In this document: piece by piece, positions 1-13,410 of the stretch | Numbering within the stretch: the stretch's first letter is position 1 | How the letters are laid out: the number at the start of each line of letters is the position of its first letter | Origin: Epiperipatus broadwayi | Lineage: Eukaryota > Onychophora > Udeonychophora > Euonychophora > Peripatidae | DNA: 64,000 nucleotides | Reading direction: 5' to 3' | Assembly (NCBI GenBank): GCA_028023455.1 | Contig: JAQFVV010012441.1 | Coordinates: 4,153,911-4,217,910 of the forward strand | Position numbers and translations under genes: made by a program | Notes under the pieces: model-generated | Seen by the model: only the letters and a program-made list of their open reading frames with translations | Databases searched by the model: none | Told to the model about the DNA's origin: nothing

Positions 1-830
1 ATCTTTTTTCACCCAAGCTATATGTATGGGCTAATCTGAAGTATTTGGAACCGAGAGTGTGAAGATTTAAATTAATCACTTCAAATTACTGATCATATGA
101 TTTTTATTAATGACACTTGTGAAATTTTAACAATTTACAATACATCATTATTATATGAAAACCTATACATATGTAAATATTTATATTTATATAGTATGGT
201 GTTTTTATATAAATTATAAATAATAATGTAGCTTAAATTATGGGCCATGTGCTTTACTAAACTGAATACTCTCCTTTCAATTATGTAAGAATTATGTAAG
301 AAATGATAATAAAAATTGCCCTAATACTAACAATTCTATCTACAGAGTTTTTTATATATGCTTTTTCACTATTATCTTCAATTTATTAACTCCATTAATT
401 AACTTTCTTAATAGCATTAAAAGTTATCAAGTAAAACTGTTACCAAATATTCGTAACTATTGTATGCTCACTAAATAATACTAAATAAAGATTCAAACCT
501 TGAAATTAATTTTCATATATTTCGCTTTCATGTTTATGACAATATATATATATTGCATAATTATTATTAATCATTACAAATCCCTAACTTAATAACAGTA
601 TTTTAAAAATATGAATTTATCATATGGCATTTTAAAAATCTTATAATCTGATTTTAATAAAATAATTTTAAAAAAAAGCACCTTCTTTTCTATTCCATAA
701 ATTTAAATGAATAAAAATATATTTTGAATATTATATATAATTTCATTTTTATAAATTTTATATAGGAATCAAATTAATACAAATTATCATAAAATTGGGA
801 GGAAAATAACCATAAAAACATACCATTTTT
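1..830. other. AT-rich intergenic DNA, nothing assigned
   Basis: Very AT-rich sequence with short A/T runs and TA dinucleotide tracts. I see no reading frame with balanced composition, no splice-bounded exon and no repeat shared with the rest of the window. Confidence 0.6.
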
Positions 831-985
831 TACATTTGAATCTATATCTGCAACCATAGCATGCATCAAATGAAACAATTCTAAGCAGAAGGTCAAAGAA
901 GCATGGCATATAGCTAAAAACCACAATGCCACAAACTGGAAGAATTTCTTCTTCTCCCTTTCTAAGAAATTGACTATTTGATTTA
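831..985 (+). pseudogene. PLE C-terminal fragment (KEAW type)
   Basis: The plus strand encodes SKQKVKEAWHIAKNHN before running out into non-coding DNA. This matches the C-terminal end of GIY-YIG-bearing Penelope-like proteins, where a basic R/K-K-x-K-E-A-x-x-I helix is followed by an N-rich LN/IN segment. A second scrap near 21.06 kb encodes KRKFKEAWVIARNPNLINRK with the same spacing, so both derive from one family distinct from the PLEs at 47 and 62 kb. No GIY-YIG core or RT is visible upstream, so this is a strongly 5'-truncated dead copy. The opposite strand happens to be open here and is treated as a shadow. Confidence 0.5.
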
Positions 986-989
986 CATA

Positions 990-3900
990 CAGTTTGAATG
1001 ATCTATTGCATATATATATAAAATCACAAACATTCTAATGCTATGAGTATGAAGACATTTAAGGTCTTTGAAAGTCCATTGCTTCCATTTTATATTCATA
1101 TTAATTTTCATTCAATTTATAGCTTTTCTTATGAATGCACAGTCAGTACATATAACTTTAATTTAACTTTTAACATAACAAAATATACCACCTATTATCA
1201 CAAACAAAACTAATACAATCATTACTGTTAAAGTGAAGTAATTCACTGCAAAACTTCACTTAAAACCTTCAACTTACTCTCAATCTAATGCTTGCAATTT
1301 ATTATTAAATGATGTTTGCTATACCAGAAACACCATTATGAATTATTGCATCCTATTCAAGGAAAAGGATAAAATCTTTACTATGTTAAAATTACATCAT
1401 TATTTTTATTTAAATTTAATTATGAAATGTTTGATACATGTTTATTAATAAAACATTTTTTTAGTTATATATGAAAAATATAATGTCATTAACAACCACT
1501 TTTAATTACCAAGTTGTGAAAATGTTTAATAAGTTAGTTGATTTTAAAAATCATTATCATAACATATTAATAAAGCAAATCATATACCTTGTTCTAAATA
1601 AAAACAATTTTTCTTTATTAATTTTTGGGATATATTTTAAGAAATATATTAACCAATTAATCATTCAAATCAGTGACAATTTTGTTTTAATTGATAGTAT
1701 GATACTTTTTAAAAATATAAATGGTTACAAAGTTATTTGTTTAAAAAATTATATAATATATATATATATCATTAAAGTCTGTCGTACAACTACTTATGGA
1801 TTAGAGCTGCCACAAAATATCCTACATATATTATTATATCTATTGTAACAGCTTTTTTTGGTAATACTAATTATAATCATAAATATTATTGTATGCACTT
1901 ATTGAATTTTATTAAAGCAAAATTAATATACATTTAAAAAAAAAAGATGTTTTGCTAAAGAGTAAAATTACCAGCTTTCGCTGTCTTGGGTGTTTTTGCA
2001 GCATATTTTTAAAATTTCTTTGTTCTATTTTATTTTCCTAGTTAAATAATTATGCTTTCAAACTAAAAAATCAAACAAATGAAAATTGATAGTTTGAATT
2101 CTAATTGAAGCATCCTTTTTTTAAAAAATCCCATAACTAATTACCATATTTTCACACTTATACAGCACACACCCACTAATAACACAAACATTTTTTTTTC
2201 AGTAAAATGTTCTTTTTTTTTTTTTCAATTATTATAAAAATATATAAATAATATCTTTAATGGTAAAAAATAAATAAAAACAAGTGATGGATCTGTATCT
2301 GAGACATCTAGAAATTTACTTTGCATTTTTTGTTCTCTACTGAGAAATTTTGCTAACATTTTTTTATAGCTTTAAAATTCACATATTATTTTTTTTTAAT
2401 ATTTTAATTTCAAAAAATTCAAAAGATGTCAGAATACTTGAATAAGCAGGAATTTTAAAGTTTCTGAAACAATACAATGATGGGGGGGGGGTCATTGTAT
2501 ATTTGGCAATCTCGAACTTTGTGACTTTACTTCCAGAAAATGTTACGATGGTCTAAAATTTGATTTTTTGGAAAGTTTATGATTATTTTTGTATTGTAAT
2601 TGTGTAATAATTATTAGAAATCAAAATATATATTATTACATATTTTTTTTACAGAAATCTTTTATTTTTATATATAAAAGAATATATTCTTCTGTGTAAT
2701 GTTACCGTAGAGATTATGGTCACAGAAAATACAACTGTCTAGAAATGTTGTCACTAAGCAGTTTGTTATAATATTTCATGATATAAAAGTTACAAAAAAA
2801 TTTAAATTTTTAAAGCATAAACTGATGGATTTTCTACATATCAAAAGTAATTCATTTAGATTATTAAAACAAACATGAAACAAAAAAGATATTCTTCATT
2901 TTGTAAATTGAATCTGCTCCCCCTGAAATTTAATGGTATGACAGTGTTTTGTTTTGATTAAAATTTAATTTTTAAAATAATTCTAAAAATCAAATGTGAT
3001 TTTTTAAAATTTATTTAATTTCTAAACAAAAATATCTATTAAATGAGGTCAAATTTATTATGTTCTGATAAATAATAATGGTTTAATATTAAAGTGAAAG
3101 TTGAAAGCTTAAATCTAGTGAGAACAAAGAAATCTGTCAGAGTACATGTAAGATATTTCATGGCAGCTCTAATCCACAAATACCTATTAAAGTCTATCAT
3201 ATAAATCTAAATCATACATTGCATAAGCTATCATGAATAATAGGATTCTATTATTTAGTTATTAATTATCTCTATTGTCTATAAGGCAAAAGTGACATAC
3301 ATGTATAATGGCAGTTTACACAGCCACATATATTAAATAATTAAATACTTAATTGGTTGAGAGTAGAGGAAGTGTCAGGACTGAGGTCATGATTTATAGA
3401 GCTCACCATTGTACCACTAAATGAAACTATGCAGAACAAGATTGTTGTAACAACCTTAAAACAAAATGAAATTGAGACTTTTGGTCAGAGCATGGAACAA
3501 ATATATCTGATGAAAGTTGACTTTACCCAAAACCTTCTGTATAATTTTTTGAACTTATTGCATCAAAACATTTAGAATAGTCCTTTCTCAAGCAATCAAA
3601 TAATTCTTAGAGCAAATAAAATAGGGTTTTTTACTTTCATCATACTAATCAGTAGCACACATACTTACAAGCACCTTATTTCTTTCTATAAATATGTATA
3701 TCATTAGCATGATTTGATATGTAGATGGAGTGGCAGACATTGAAACTCAAGAACCATGATTGCAGTTAGAATTCCATGACTTCTTGAGATAGGATTTCTT
3801 ATGGAATTTTTGAGCAATAAATCATTCAATTATTATTTAAATCTATCTAAAAATTGCAAAAAATAATTCAAAATGGCATGTCAAATTATTAATAGCATTG

Positions 3901-5504
3901 ATCAAGAGTTATTACATGATCATCTTATGTAATTATTTATTAATTAACTTTTAATTATAAAATATATTGCAATAATATAAATGTAACAAAATATAATAAA
4001 AAAATAAAATTATTAGTTCCACAGGAGATCATGTGATATTTGATCTTAAGGAATGGCAGTTTGGTTTTCTATCCAATAATATTTAGCTAAATCACTTATG
4101 GCCATAAAATTATTCAAAATATAGTGTTTTTTGTCCTGAGTGTCTTTGAAGGGAGCTATTTTATAGTCTGAAATATAAACTTCCTTACGATTTTAACTAT
4201 TCTTAAATATGCTGTTGTAAAGCACACATAAGAGATATGCAAATATTTCCTTTTTAATTAAAATATTACACTTTCAAACAAACAGCTTTAAAAGGTATAA
4301 GTAACACATTTCTTGTTTTTTTTTTAAAAAAAATGTTTTAAATTTTACAAATAACTTAAAATATTTTAAGACAACTAATCATACGTTAAAATTAAAAATC
4401 ATTGAAATTCAATTGTTTTGATATAAAACTGACTTTATTTACATAAACAATAGAATCATTTTAATGTTGATAAAAGGATTCATCATTTTTGACCTTAAAT
4501 ATCAATAACGTTTATAAATATTCAGTTATTTAAATAGTAAATTAACTCTTACATTTCTATTTACAATTTGTGTATTAATGTTCAGTAAAGCTGCTTTATA
4601 AAAGTGGATCCTTTAAAATTAATGACGTAGCTTCAAAATGTTTTTATAGACTATATTTATGAATCGTTTTTATTTTAAAAATAATAATTAAAAAATTAAA
4701 GTGACCACTGTGCACTCTCCATACCAATGAGACCAATGTAAAAGATAGTGCAAATCTAGTAAAAACATCCTAAACTCCTTGGTTTCCCAACGTTATATTA
4801 TATATTGTTATGAAGTTAAAAATCTACAATTTTTATTATTAATATACAAATACTTTAGTTTTGAATTTATAAAGAATTTTGATTAAATGATATATTGTGC
4901 CTTTTAGACAAAAGGAAATTGATTTATGTTTGTTCTTTACATTTGCTTCTATTTTGACATTATTTTATTTTTTATCTGTATAAGAAAGAGTGAAACATTT
5001 TTAAAATATCCATTACATTAAAAATCACTTTAATTTATATGATTCAGATGAAATATTATTTTTATCAGTTATTATAAATATGCCATAAACTTTGAATATT
5101 CAATAATAAAAAAATTAAAATTGAAAAAAGTGATATTAAATAAACATTTTACTAAGCATATTGTTAATAAAATAAATAGTGACCTATCTCGTAATCATAT
5201 TATAAGTCTTATGATTTTAAAGTCATTAACAAGATTAATTTCTCTTGAATCAAGATTTATAAAATTAAAATAAAAGATGTTACAATATAATAATATATAT
5301 GTCTTGATACACTGCCATATTAATACTAATATAAAACGAAATCCTAAACCAGAGTTTAAATTATGTTTATAAAATTATTAGCACCAAATATACGTTTGGC
5401 ACTTTCACAGCATATTCATGGTTATTACACGAAAGCACCAAAAATATACTTGTTGATAATAATTTAATAAACATATTTAAACTTTGACTTAATATTTCTT
5501 TTTA
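990..5504. other. AT-rich intergenic DNA, nothing assigned
   Basis: About 4.5 kb of AT-rich DNA. The only local features are a ten-base G run near 2,482 and several A/T homopolymers. A 125-codon open frame at 1,471-1,848 has the I/N/L/K/Y composition expected of random AT-rich DNA and no recognisable motif. No exon with convincing splice sites was found. Confidence 0.55.
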
Positions 5505-5515
5505 TATTAATATAT

Positions 5516-5692
5516 CACATGACGATCACTTCTTATGGTTGCTCTTAACTGTTATCAAAACAGGCAAAACTCTCTATACCTATTGCCACTCAGTGCAAGC
5601 CAGAGTAATCAATGGATGCCAGAAGAACTTATGGAATCCATTGATTACTCTGGCTTGCACTGAGTGGCAATACATATAGAGAGTTTTGCCTG
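5516..5692 (+). mobile_element. Family A foldback retroposon, short copy
   Basis: This near-perfect palindrome has arms running AGGCAAAACTCTCTAT...CACTCAGTGCAAGCC and their reverse complement, meeting near 5,625. The conserved family A terminus (ATCACATGACGATCAC, decayed) is at the left. The element is bounded by TATTAATATAT at 5,505-5,515 and 5,693-5,703, an 11-bp candidate target-site duplication, weak on its own because it is simple AT. This copy lacks the hammerhead segment: only about 75 bp of each arm next to the terminus survives. Other copies lie at 6.55, 10.98, 14.16, 51.93, 56.1, 56.7 and 57.9 kb. Confidence 0.75.
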
Positions 5693-5703
5693 TATTAATA
5701 TAT

Positions 5704-6545
5704 ATATAACATCATGTACATTATTAATTTACATGAAGTGCACATTAATTTATATGATTAACTCTTTTATAGTAAATTCTATTTTACCTTGAATTAGTGT
5801 TTTCATGTAACTTTATCAGGGGCATGGTACTTCAGATAGTATTTAACTTATCTGTATGTTAGTTCTTTTATTGCAATATTGCTGCAAATACTTCTAAATG
5901 ATCAGTAAAGATTATAATATTTTAGTTTTCATTTTTATTAACAGATGGCAAATATTATTACAAAGATATAAAGCTCTACACTTCAAAGGTTAATTTTTTT
6001 CCCAAAATGGCAATACTAGCTTATATTATTTCAAATAGAAAGGTTTTTTTCTTTTATGTTTCTTGTCAATCATTTAAAATATGTTTTTATTTAATAAATG
6101 TAAAATATATTTATTTTTATAATTATATGTATTTTAGAAAGATTTTAACTTTATTGGTGAAAACGAAAAAAATCTTATTCATGATAACATAGACATAATT
6201 CTTGATTTTTTTAACCTTTTTTATATTTTATTAGTTATGTTAATTTTAGTTATGAATTTATTAAAAAACTAATTTTATTTGAACAAAAATATCATTCCAA
6301 GTGAAGGCAATATATATGTTAATTTTGCAAGGTTACTTCATTTCAATTATCAAACAGGGCTACATATAAGTTACTGATTTTATTTTTAATAATTATTTAA
6401 AAGTAATATAATTGTTTTTTGTTTTTAATATCATGTTTTGTAAAATAAATGATATATCAGCATAGCAGTAACAGACTGTATTATAAAGATATTAAATAAA
6501 ATTATATAAGTACACAGTATTTTCAATTTATTTTAGTTTACTTTA
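5704..6545. other. AT-rich intergenic DNA, nothing assigned
   Basis: AT-rich sequence between two family A fragments. The 61-codon frame at 6,007 is low-complexity and unsupported. Confidence 0.5.
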
Positions 6546-6602
6546 TTAAGCCAATAAACATCACATGATCACCATTTCTTATGCTTGCTTTTGCCTGTTT
6601 TA
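6546..6602 (-). mobile_element. Family A terminal fragment
   Basis: This piece reads AAGCCAATAAACATCACATG followed by ATCACCATTTCTTATGC and a short GCCTGTTTTA. It is the reverse complement of the conserved family A sense-strand end (CATGTGATGTTTATTGGCTT), so it is an isolated terminus in antisense orientation, strongly truncated. Confidence 0.65.
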
Positions 6603-8690
6603 GTTTACTTTATTACTGTATATTCTCAAATCCTGCAATGAGGAACATTTATATAGTGTCTTGAATCTTTGTTCTGATTCTATGAGAAGGATATTGCTTT
6701 CATAATGGCTTAATCCTACAAAATGGTCATCATTTAGAAAAAGAAATGGTGGATATTAAGTACAAATTGATAAAGATTATGATGATTATCATTATATAAA
6801 GTATTCTCATATCATGGTGTAAGAGCATATATGTAGTTTCCTATATAAAAGTAAAATAGTAGTAAATTTGTGCATATTCTTATTCACTAGTGGAGATGGA
6901 ATATCTATATTCCCATCCAAATAGCTGGTGGTATTTATGAGTTAATTAAGAAAAATTATTATAAATAATTTTTTTCAAAGTATAATATCAATTAAATTAA
7001 TATATTCATAATAAAATATGCATAAGAAATATTTAATATAGAGTACAAAATGAAGAGTTTTTATTTTATTTAGTTTTTAATTAAAATAATTTTGTAGGCA
7101 TATATTTTAAATAATAAAAAATGTCAGAAATGAATATCTTCTCATAGGAGTCTTTTTTTTTTTTCAATTTTAACTCTATTTTAATGCTTTTATAAAATAT
7201 TATATTTATTTATTTTAGTGCTATATTGATATTTTTAATTACTAAAATATATCTATATTCACATACCATGCCGCACTAAAAATGAAGTTGTCAACTGCCT
7301 TTTAAAGAACAAAATTTATAAAAACACAAAACTGAGCAGAGAGCAACCACTAATAAACCGAAGCTAAAACTTATTATTGTCAAGATTTATCAGTAAAAAA
7401 ATAACACAACCTAAAAGACTTTCAAGTGTAAACAATGCAAAAACGAAAGCTACTATATTGCAAACTTATTCATAATAAAATTTAAAAGATCGTCAAAACA
7501 GTTTTATAAGATTAACACATATCTATTATGGGTATGTATTTACAGAATTGCTTTAATAATAATAACATAAACCGAGTGGTCATCCCAAGTGGAAAATAAA
7601 AATAAAAAGTGACTGAAAGAGAAAAAAAAAAGATTACCCTAGAATTGAGTTTTGTGATGCCTGTACAAACCAATCCACAAAACCACAAACATATCAACAA
7701 TTCTGTTAACTTTATATTTTATGATGTTGTCTTTTAATTTCTTCAGCAAAAAAACTGTTCTTTCTAAAATTCTTCAATTCATTGAGTCAATATGTGATTA
7801 TTAATTAATTAATGAATTAATTATTGCTGAAAAGTATTTTATTCGAAAGAAATATTATTTTAAAATCATTTTTACTAAAAGCTCTGCATTGTTTACTAAT
7901 AGTAAACCGATAAAAAGGAGGCATTAGTTAAATTATGACCATATTTGCATTCATGCTTTAAGATTACTTCGAACAATCCAACTAATAGAAAGTATGTTTT
8001 CTGTGTTTAATGACATTTCAATTAGTTATTGACCTACTCATATTATCAGGATTATAAACTTATGTTCTAAAAGAGCTTGATTGATTTTATCATTAAATAT
8101 TGTTGCTTCAAAAACCATAAAAATGCCCATATAGCTTGTAAAAAAATTAATGTTACTATTATATCAGAGTGAATATTAGCTGTTTTCCTGTAGTGGATAT
8201 TTTAAATATTGATAAACTCTCTTCAGTATGAAAAGAAGACCAATCTCTCGCGCTATATTTAAAAATATTAAGTAGAATATATCTTTGGCAGAGATTGCCA
8301 TATCTTGAACATTTCAATGAAATTAAAATAATAGTAATAATGTTTTTATATTTATAGATGTATTGTCAATCTGTAAAAACATATTGTAATCAACCCATCA
8401 GCAATAAGACAGGCGAGATATTTATTGGGAGGGGGGCAAAAGGTCATGTGAAATTATAAATAATATTCTGCAAAGTAAAAACAATCTTTGGTCTTTTTTT
8501 TACATCATACACACTCACAAATCTTATAAATGTGAGATTAAATATCAATATTTAATCGTTCACACATAATTAAATATAATTAAGTTGTATTCAAGCTGCA
8601 AAAACAATTATATATATATAATTTCTTAGACTAATTGATTATATACTATAAATTTTTTAGCATCCCTGCTACTTTCTGAGTTGCTATGGC
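6603..8690. other. AT-rich intergenic DNA, nothing assigned
   Basis: AT-rich DNA with short TA tracts and poly-A/T runs. No coding signal and no repeat shared with other parts of the window was recognised. Confidence 0.5.
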
Positions 8691-8699
8691 AATAGATCT

Positions 8700-8830
8700 C
8701 AAATGGCTCATATATATATAACAATAAAAAATAATAAATATAACAGTTCTTAACTGCCATCATTCGTTTTGCTTTTTTAATTTAATGGCAGTTGAGGGAG
8801 GTTAAGGAATTAACCAAATTTTATTTTTTC
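8700..8830. repeat. Family C foldback repeat, partial copy
   Basis: It contains ACAATAAAAAATAATAAATA, CTTAACTGCCAT, and the imperfect inverse AATGGCAGTTGAGGGAGGTT followed by AAGGAATTAACC. The same segments recur at 17,478-17,700, where they form a larger inverted repeat. The two loci define a small family that I cannot connect to a known superfamily. Confidence 0.55.
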
Positions 8831-8839
8831 TCTCTTATT

Positions 8840-9262
8840 TTTCTTGTAATAAATTCCCCAAAGAATGCATTTGAAATGTCTATTTAGAATCATCCCCATC
8901 CCCAAACCATAAGTGAGGAGCTAGGCCATCCAGACACCAGATTTAAAATACAAACTAAAGCCCAACATTTATCTAATAACTTACTATTAAGTAAAAGATC
9001 TGAAATTTTCAGACTTCTATATGTTTTCAAATTCAGCTCTCCAACTCAAATAGCCTGGGACTGAACTAAATTCAAATCTCCATATATTAATAGGATTAGC
9101 AATCTAATATAGCCAAAGCTTCAACAGCCAAAGCATAATATTAATGCAAGCAAGTCATACATCATGTGACTTATATAGTTTATATTTATAAATATGTAAT
9201 ATAAACAAGCGTGCTAATAGCTCTAAACAAGCTTATTTTATTTTATTTTTCACTTTTTTTTC
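8840..9262 (-). mobile_element. Family B hammerhead-relic unit, antisense copy 1
   Basis: An antisense copy of an approximately 460-480 bp unit. On the minus strand it carries the landmarks AAGCTTGTTTAGAGCTATTA, the GGCTTTGGCTATATTAGATT block, CTGAAAATTTCAGATC and CCTAGCTCCTCACTTATGG. The last corresponds to the hammerhead position but has lost part of the catalytic core by deletion. It is followed directly by a second antisense copy and then by sense copies, giving a mixed tandem and inverted array. Confidence 0.65.
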
Positions 9263-9547
9263 ATCTGATAAATGCCACAATAGAACACATTTGAAATCTC
9301 TATCTAGAATCATCATCATCTCCAAATTGGTTTTGAGTTCTCATCAGAGATGAGCTATTATATCCACACACCAGATTCAGAATAAAAACTCAAACCCAGA
9401 ATTTATCTAATATTTAACTATTAAGTAGATCTAAATTTTTCAGACATCTATATGTTTTAAAATCTAGTTCTCCAACATAGCCACATGGGACTGAACTAAA
9501 TGAGCAATCTAATATAGCCAAAGCCTCAACAGCCAAACCATTAATGA
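9263..9547 (-). mobile_element. Family B hammerhead-relic unit, antisense copy 2
   Basis: A shorter antisense unit joined head-to-tail to copy 1. The minus strand keeps CTGATGA (complement of 9,341-9,347) followed by GAACTCAAAACC and then TTTGG. The CTGATGA half of a hammerhead core is intact, but the GAAA half reads AAAA. It faces the sense copies beginning near 9,548, forming a large inverted repeat centred near 9,545. Confidence 0.65.
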
Positions 9548-10310
9548 ATTTAATTCAGTTCCATGTGGATATTTGGGTTGGGGAGCTGGATTTGAAGATA
9601 TATAGATGTCTGAAAATTTCAGATCGTCTACTTAATAGTTATGTATTAGATTAGATACATGCTGGACTGAGTTTGTATTTTGAATCTGGTGTCTGTTTGT
9701 CCTAGCTCCCCACTGATGAGAGCCAATAGTCAAAACTGGTTTGGGATAGGAATGATTCTAGATAGAGATTTCAAATGTGTTCTCTTATGGCATTTATCAG
9801 AAAAATAAAAAAAAAATAAAATAAAATAAAATAAACTTGTTTAGAATACAAGTTACATAAGTCACACGATGTATGCCTTCATTTCATTAATATTATGGTT
9901 TGGCTGTTGAGGCTTTGGCTATATTAGATTGCTAAGGCTATTAATATATGATGGATCTGAATTTAGTTCAGTCCCATATGGCTATTTGAATTGGAGAGCT
10001 GTATTTAAAAACATATATATGTCTGAAGATCTTCTATTAAATAAATGCTGGGCTTGAGTTTGTATTTTGAATCTGGTGTTTGGATATCCTAGCTTCTCAC
10101 TAATGAGAGCTAAACTGGTTTAGGGATGGGAATGAGATAGAGATTGCAATTGTATGTCCTAGCTTCCCACTGATCAGAGCCAAAAGCTCAAAACCAGGTT
10201 GGGGATGGTGATGATTTTAATTTGAAGATTTCAAATGAGTTCTCTTGTAGAATTTATCAAAAAAAATAATTAAATAAGCTTGTTTAGAGCTATTACCATC
10301 TTGAATATAT
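9548..10310 (+). mobile_element. Family B head-to-tail sense copies with hammerhead relics
   Basis: Two sense units follow each other, separated by an A-rich linker (AAAATAAAATAAAATAAA type) near 9,803-9,830. The hammerhead positions are near 9,713-9,745 (CTGATGA, then AGCC...GTCAAAACTGGTTTGGG) and 10,170-10,206 (CTGATCA, GAGC...GCTC, AAAACCAGGTTGGGG), about 458 bp apart. A third partial one lies near 10,092. The stem I halves (CCCCA and TGGGG) and stem II (GAGC/GCTC) are visible, but each copy has at least one mutated core base. One ribozyme per tandem unit is the organisation expected of retrozymes. A further copy is at 24.04 kb. Confidence 0.65.
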
Positions 10311-10317
10311 ACAAATA

Positions 10318-10612
10318 TATGTAAACAAATGGAGTAAATCACATTCCCTCCAGACTATGACTTAAAAGCATTCTAAATTTTGAACAAATGATCAAAAATA
10401 GAATGAATCAAAACTATTCTTGGTAGCTCTGATGTTTATAAGCATACCCTTGTCAACATTGTTGGTAATTCAGAATGTAATTAATTTATCAACCAGATAA
10501 ATATTAGAGCTACCAATAATAGGTGGATTCATTCTATTATTGATCTGTTGTTCAACATTTAGAGTGCTTATAAGTCCGCCTGGGGAGGATGATTTACTTC
10601 CTTTGTTTACAT
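10318..10612. mobile_element. Foldback element, about 115-bp arms
   Basis: The left arm begins TGTAAACAAATGGAGTAAAT and continues through CATTCCCTCCAGACTATG and TTGAACAAATGATC. The right arm carries the inverse (GATCTGTTGTTCAACATT, TAAGTCCGCC, GAGGATGATTTACTTCC, TTTGTTTACA). The spacer is about 55 bp. No coding capacity and no hammerhead core are seen. It may be a MITE or another inverted-dimer retroposon; I see no clear target-site duplication. Confidence 0.6.
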
Positions 10613-10977
10613 GAATACTGAGCTATTTTTAATTTAATATATATATATATATATAGGGGTTGCACATCAATTAAGTTTCTAAGCATGGGTAAAATACATT
10701 ATGTGCCAGATATAAATACAACTTTCTTTATGTAAAGAGGTCATTTCTTCTTCGTTTTTAAAGCCCACACAAATAAAATATTTTAAATCAAATATTTGTA
10801 ATATAATTAAATCCAGCAATTTTTCATTCTTTTATGTGTTTTCTAATCTTGACTTCCCAACTAAATATTGTTAACAAGTCTTTTCATCCCCCCTTGTAAT
10901 TAATAAATTTTTATGTCAATTCAAGTAACCATTTCTATTAGCTATCTTAAATGTATATTTTTATACAAGAATGAAAA

Positions 10978-11351
10978 CCACTAAACATCACATAATCACC
11001 ATTCTTTATGCTTACAGAAGCTTCTTAACACAGGCAAGATTCTTCGTACAGTAATATCACTCAGTGCAAACCAGAAAAATCAATGGATGCAGGAAGGTTT
11101 GTGCATAAAATCCTTATCTAGTGTCTACTCATCTAATATCGCCAGACTTGTTTCTAGCTTGTGGTTTTCATCAGTTGCAATGCTTTCAGAGCCAAGGATC
11201 CACATTGGTGATATCCACAAGCTAGAAACTAGTCTGAGGATATGGATGAGTAGGCACTAGATAGGAATTTTATGCACAAACCTTCTGGCATCTTTGATTA
11301 TTCTGGTTTGTACTGAGTGGTGCTACTGTATGGAGAGGTTTACCTACATTA
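10978..11351 (-). mobile_element. Family A foldback retroposon with 11-bp TSD
   Basis: The conserved family A terminus is at the left in antisense (CACTAAACATCACATAATCA). The antisense arm runs through the hammerhead region to about 11,195, then a truncated sense arm reads back to 11,351. AAGAATGAAAA occurs at 10,967-10,977 and again at 11,352-11,362, a perfect 11-bp target-site duplication. The conserved end abuts one duplication and a variable truncation point abuts the other, as in target-primed retroposition. It encodes no protein. Confidence 0.8.
11139..11178 (-). ncRNA. Decayed hammerhead ribozyme in family A copy
   Basis: The minus strand reads CTGATGA (complement of 11,168-11,174), a degenerate stem II with a CACAA loop, then GAAACAAGTC and TGG. 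The catalytic CUGANGA and GAAA boxes and the GUC cleavage triplet are all present. Stem II pairing is poor and stem I has a mismatch, so activity is doubtful. It is a relic of the better copy at 52.04 kb. Confidence 0.5.
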
Positions 11352-11352
11352 A

Positions 11353-12660
11353 AGAATGAAAATAAATTATATCCCTTATATACAAACAGCCTCATTTCTA
11401 TGTGGTTTAGTTGTAGCTTTTAAGGAGAGTTCTCTTTTCTTTTAATTTTAGTGCTAATGCATGTAAGGAATGTTAAGTCAAATATTTGCAAAGTTTTTCC
11501 ATTATTACTTGTAACAAGCTTGCTATGTAAATGTAAAATGAAATAATATATTAACAACATTTAATTAATTAGTCAGGATTGAAAATTACATATAATCTTG
11601 GTAAAATATTTGACTTAAAATTCTTCACTAGGTATTAAGATTGAGTAAGAAATGAAATATGCCATGAAAGTTAGAAGTAGATGTGCATTAACAAGGCTGA
11701 ATCTTCATCTGGTATGTAATAGATGCTTTATTAAATCTTATTACATCTGCAAACTCTACATTCATCTGTGCCCATCAGACCAAATACTCATTTATATTGT
11801 CACTGCAAATGTCTGCAAAAGTATATTACTGTTGCATTTATTGATTAAGTCTGGTAATTTCATATGATGTTACAAAAATGCTAGCTTAATAATATATCTA
11901 ACTATTACAATAAAAAAATGTAAATTAAGAGATTATATCTATGTAAGCAAAGATAATTCTAACTTTAGACATTGCTTGGAAACTATCAATTACTATTAAT
12001 TGACAATCTTTTTGAGATTAAATAATATTTCCCCATTAACATTGAAGTTTGTCTCACAATACCGAAATCCTTTTCTTAATTAATAAAAAAATAATAATTA
12101 CCGCAACATTTTTAATAGGAAGGCAATTTTCATTAACTTCAGGTTCATTTAATTTAAAGCTTAAAACTTTTTTGTTAAGCAAAAAAAAAAAAAAAATACT
12201 TTGCCCTAATTTAATTAATTTAAAACTTAAAAAAAAAAGTTCATACATTACCTTTATTTTTTTATTTTTTTTACAAAATGGCAATTTACATACATTTATT
12301 TTCCATTAAAAATATTCCACATAAATTAATTATAATTCCAATTAAGTTTTTTGCTTAATTTATATTTAATAAAGAAGATATTTCGCGTAGTTTTTATTTA
12401 AAAGCTGTTATATAACATGATAAAAATATTGAGACTGAAAAGGAGTGCAAATTAGCTGCCACTTTTAGTCAAGTTAAATTTGAATAAACCTATACAGCTT
12501 GAACTGCCTTAAATTATGTTTTATGTCTTAATTATAAAATAATAATTATAAAAATAAAATAAAACTAAACAAAGCAATTGAAAATCATTTCTTGGATGTC
12601 CTTTGTCTTTTTGTTGATGTCTATACTTATGAGTTTAAAAAGAATAATAGAAGAAAAGTT
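11353..12660. other. AT-rich intergenic DNA, nothing assigned
   Basis: AT-rich DNA up to the large microsatellite. Open frames at 11,652 and 12,049 are low-complexity or contain lysine runs from poly-A and show no domain. Nothing else is recognised. Confidence 0.5.
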
Positions 12661-12667
12661 TTAAAGG

Positions 12668-13410
<743 letters not shown>

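Noticed and set aside
824-1002. Minus-strand open frame with good splice signals and a VKNG ending that recalled the VAC14 scaffold protein
   Set aside because: The plus strand of the same interval encodes the PLE motif KVKEAWHIAKNHN, which recurs at 21.06 kb with matching spacing. The minus frame is therefore a shadow, and the rest of the peptide does not fit VAC14.
1471-1848. 125-codon open frame
   Set aside because: Its composition is that of random AT-rich DNA (Ile, Asn, Leu, Tyr, Lys) with no motif, and it has no splice or promoter context.
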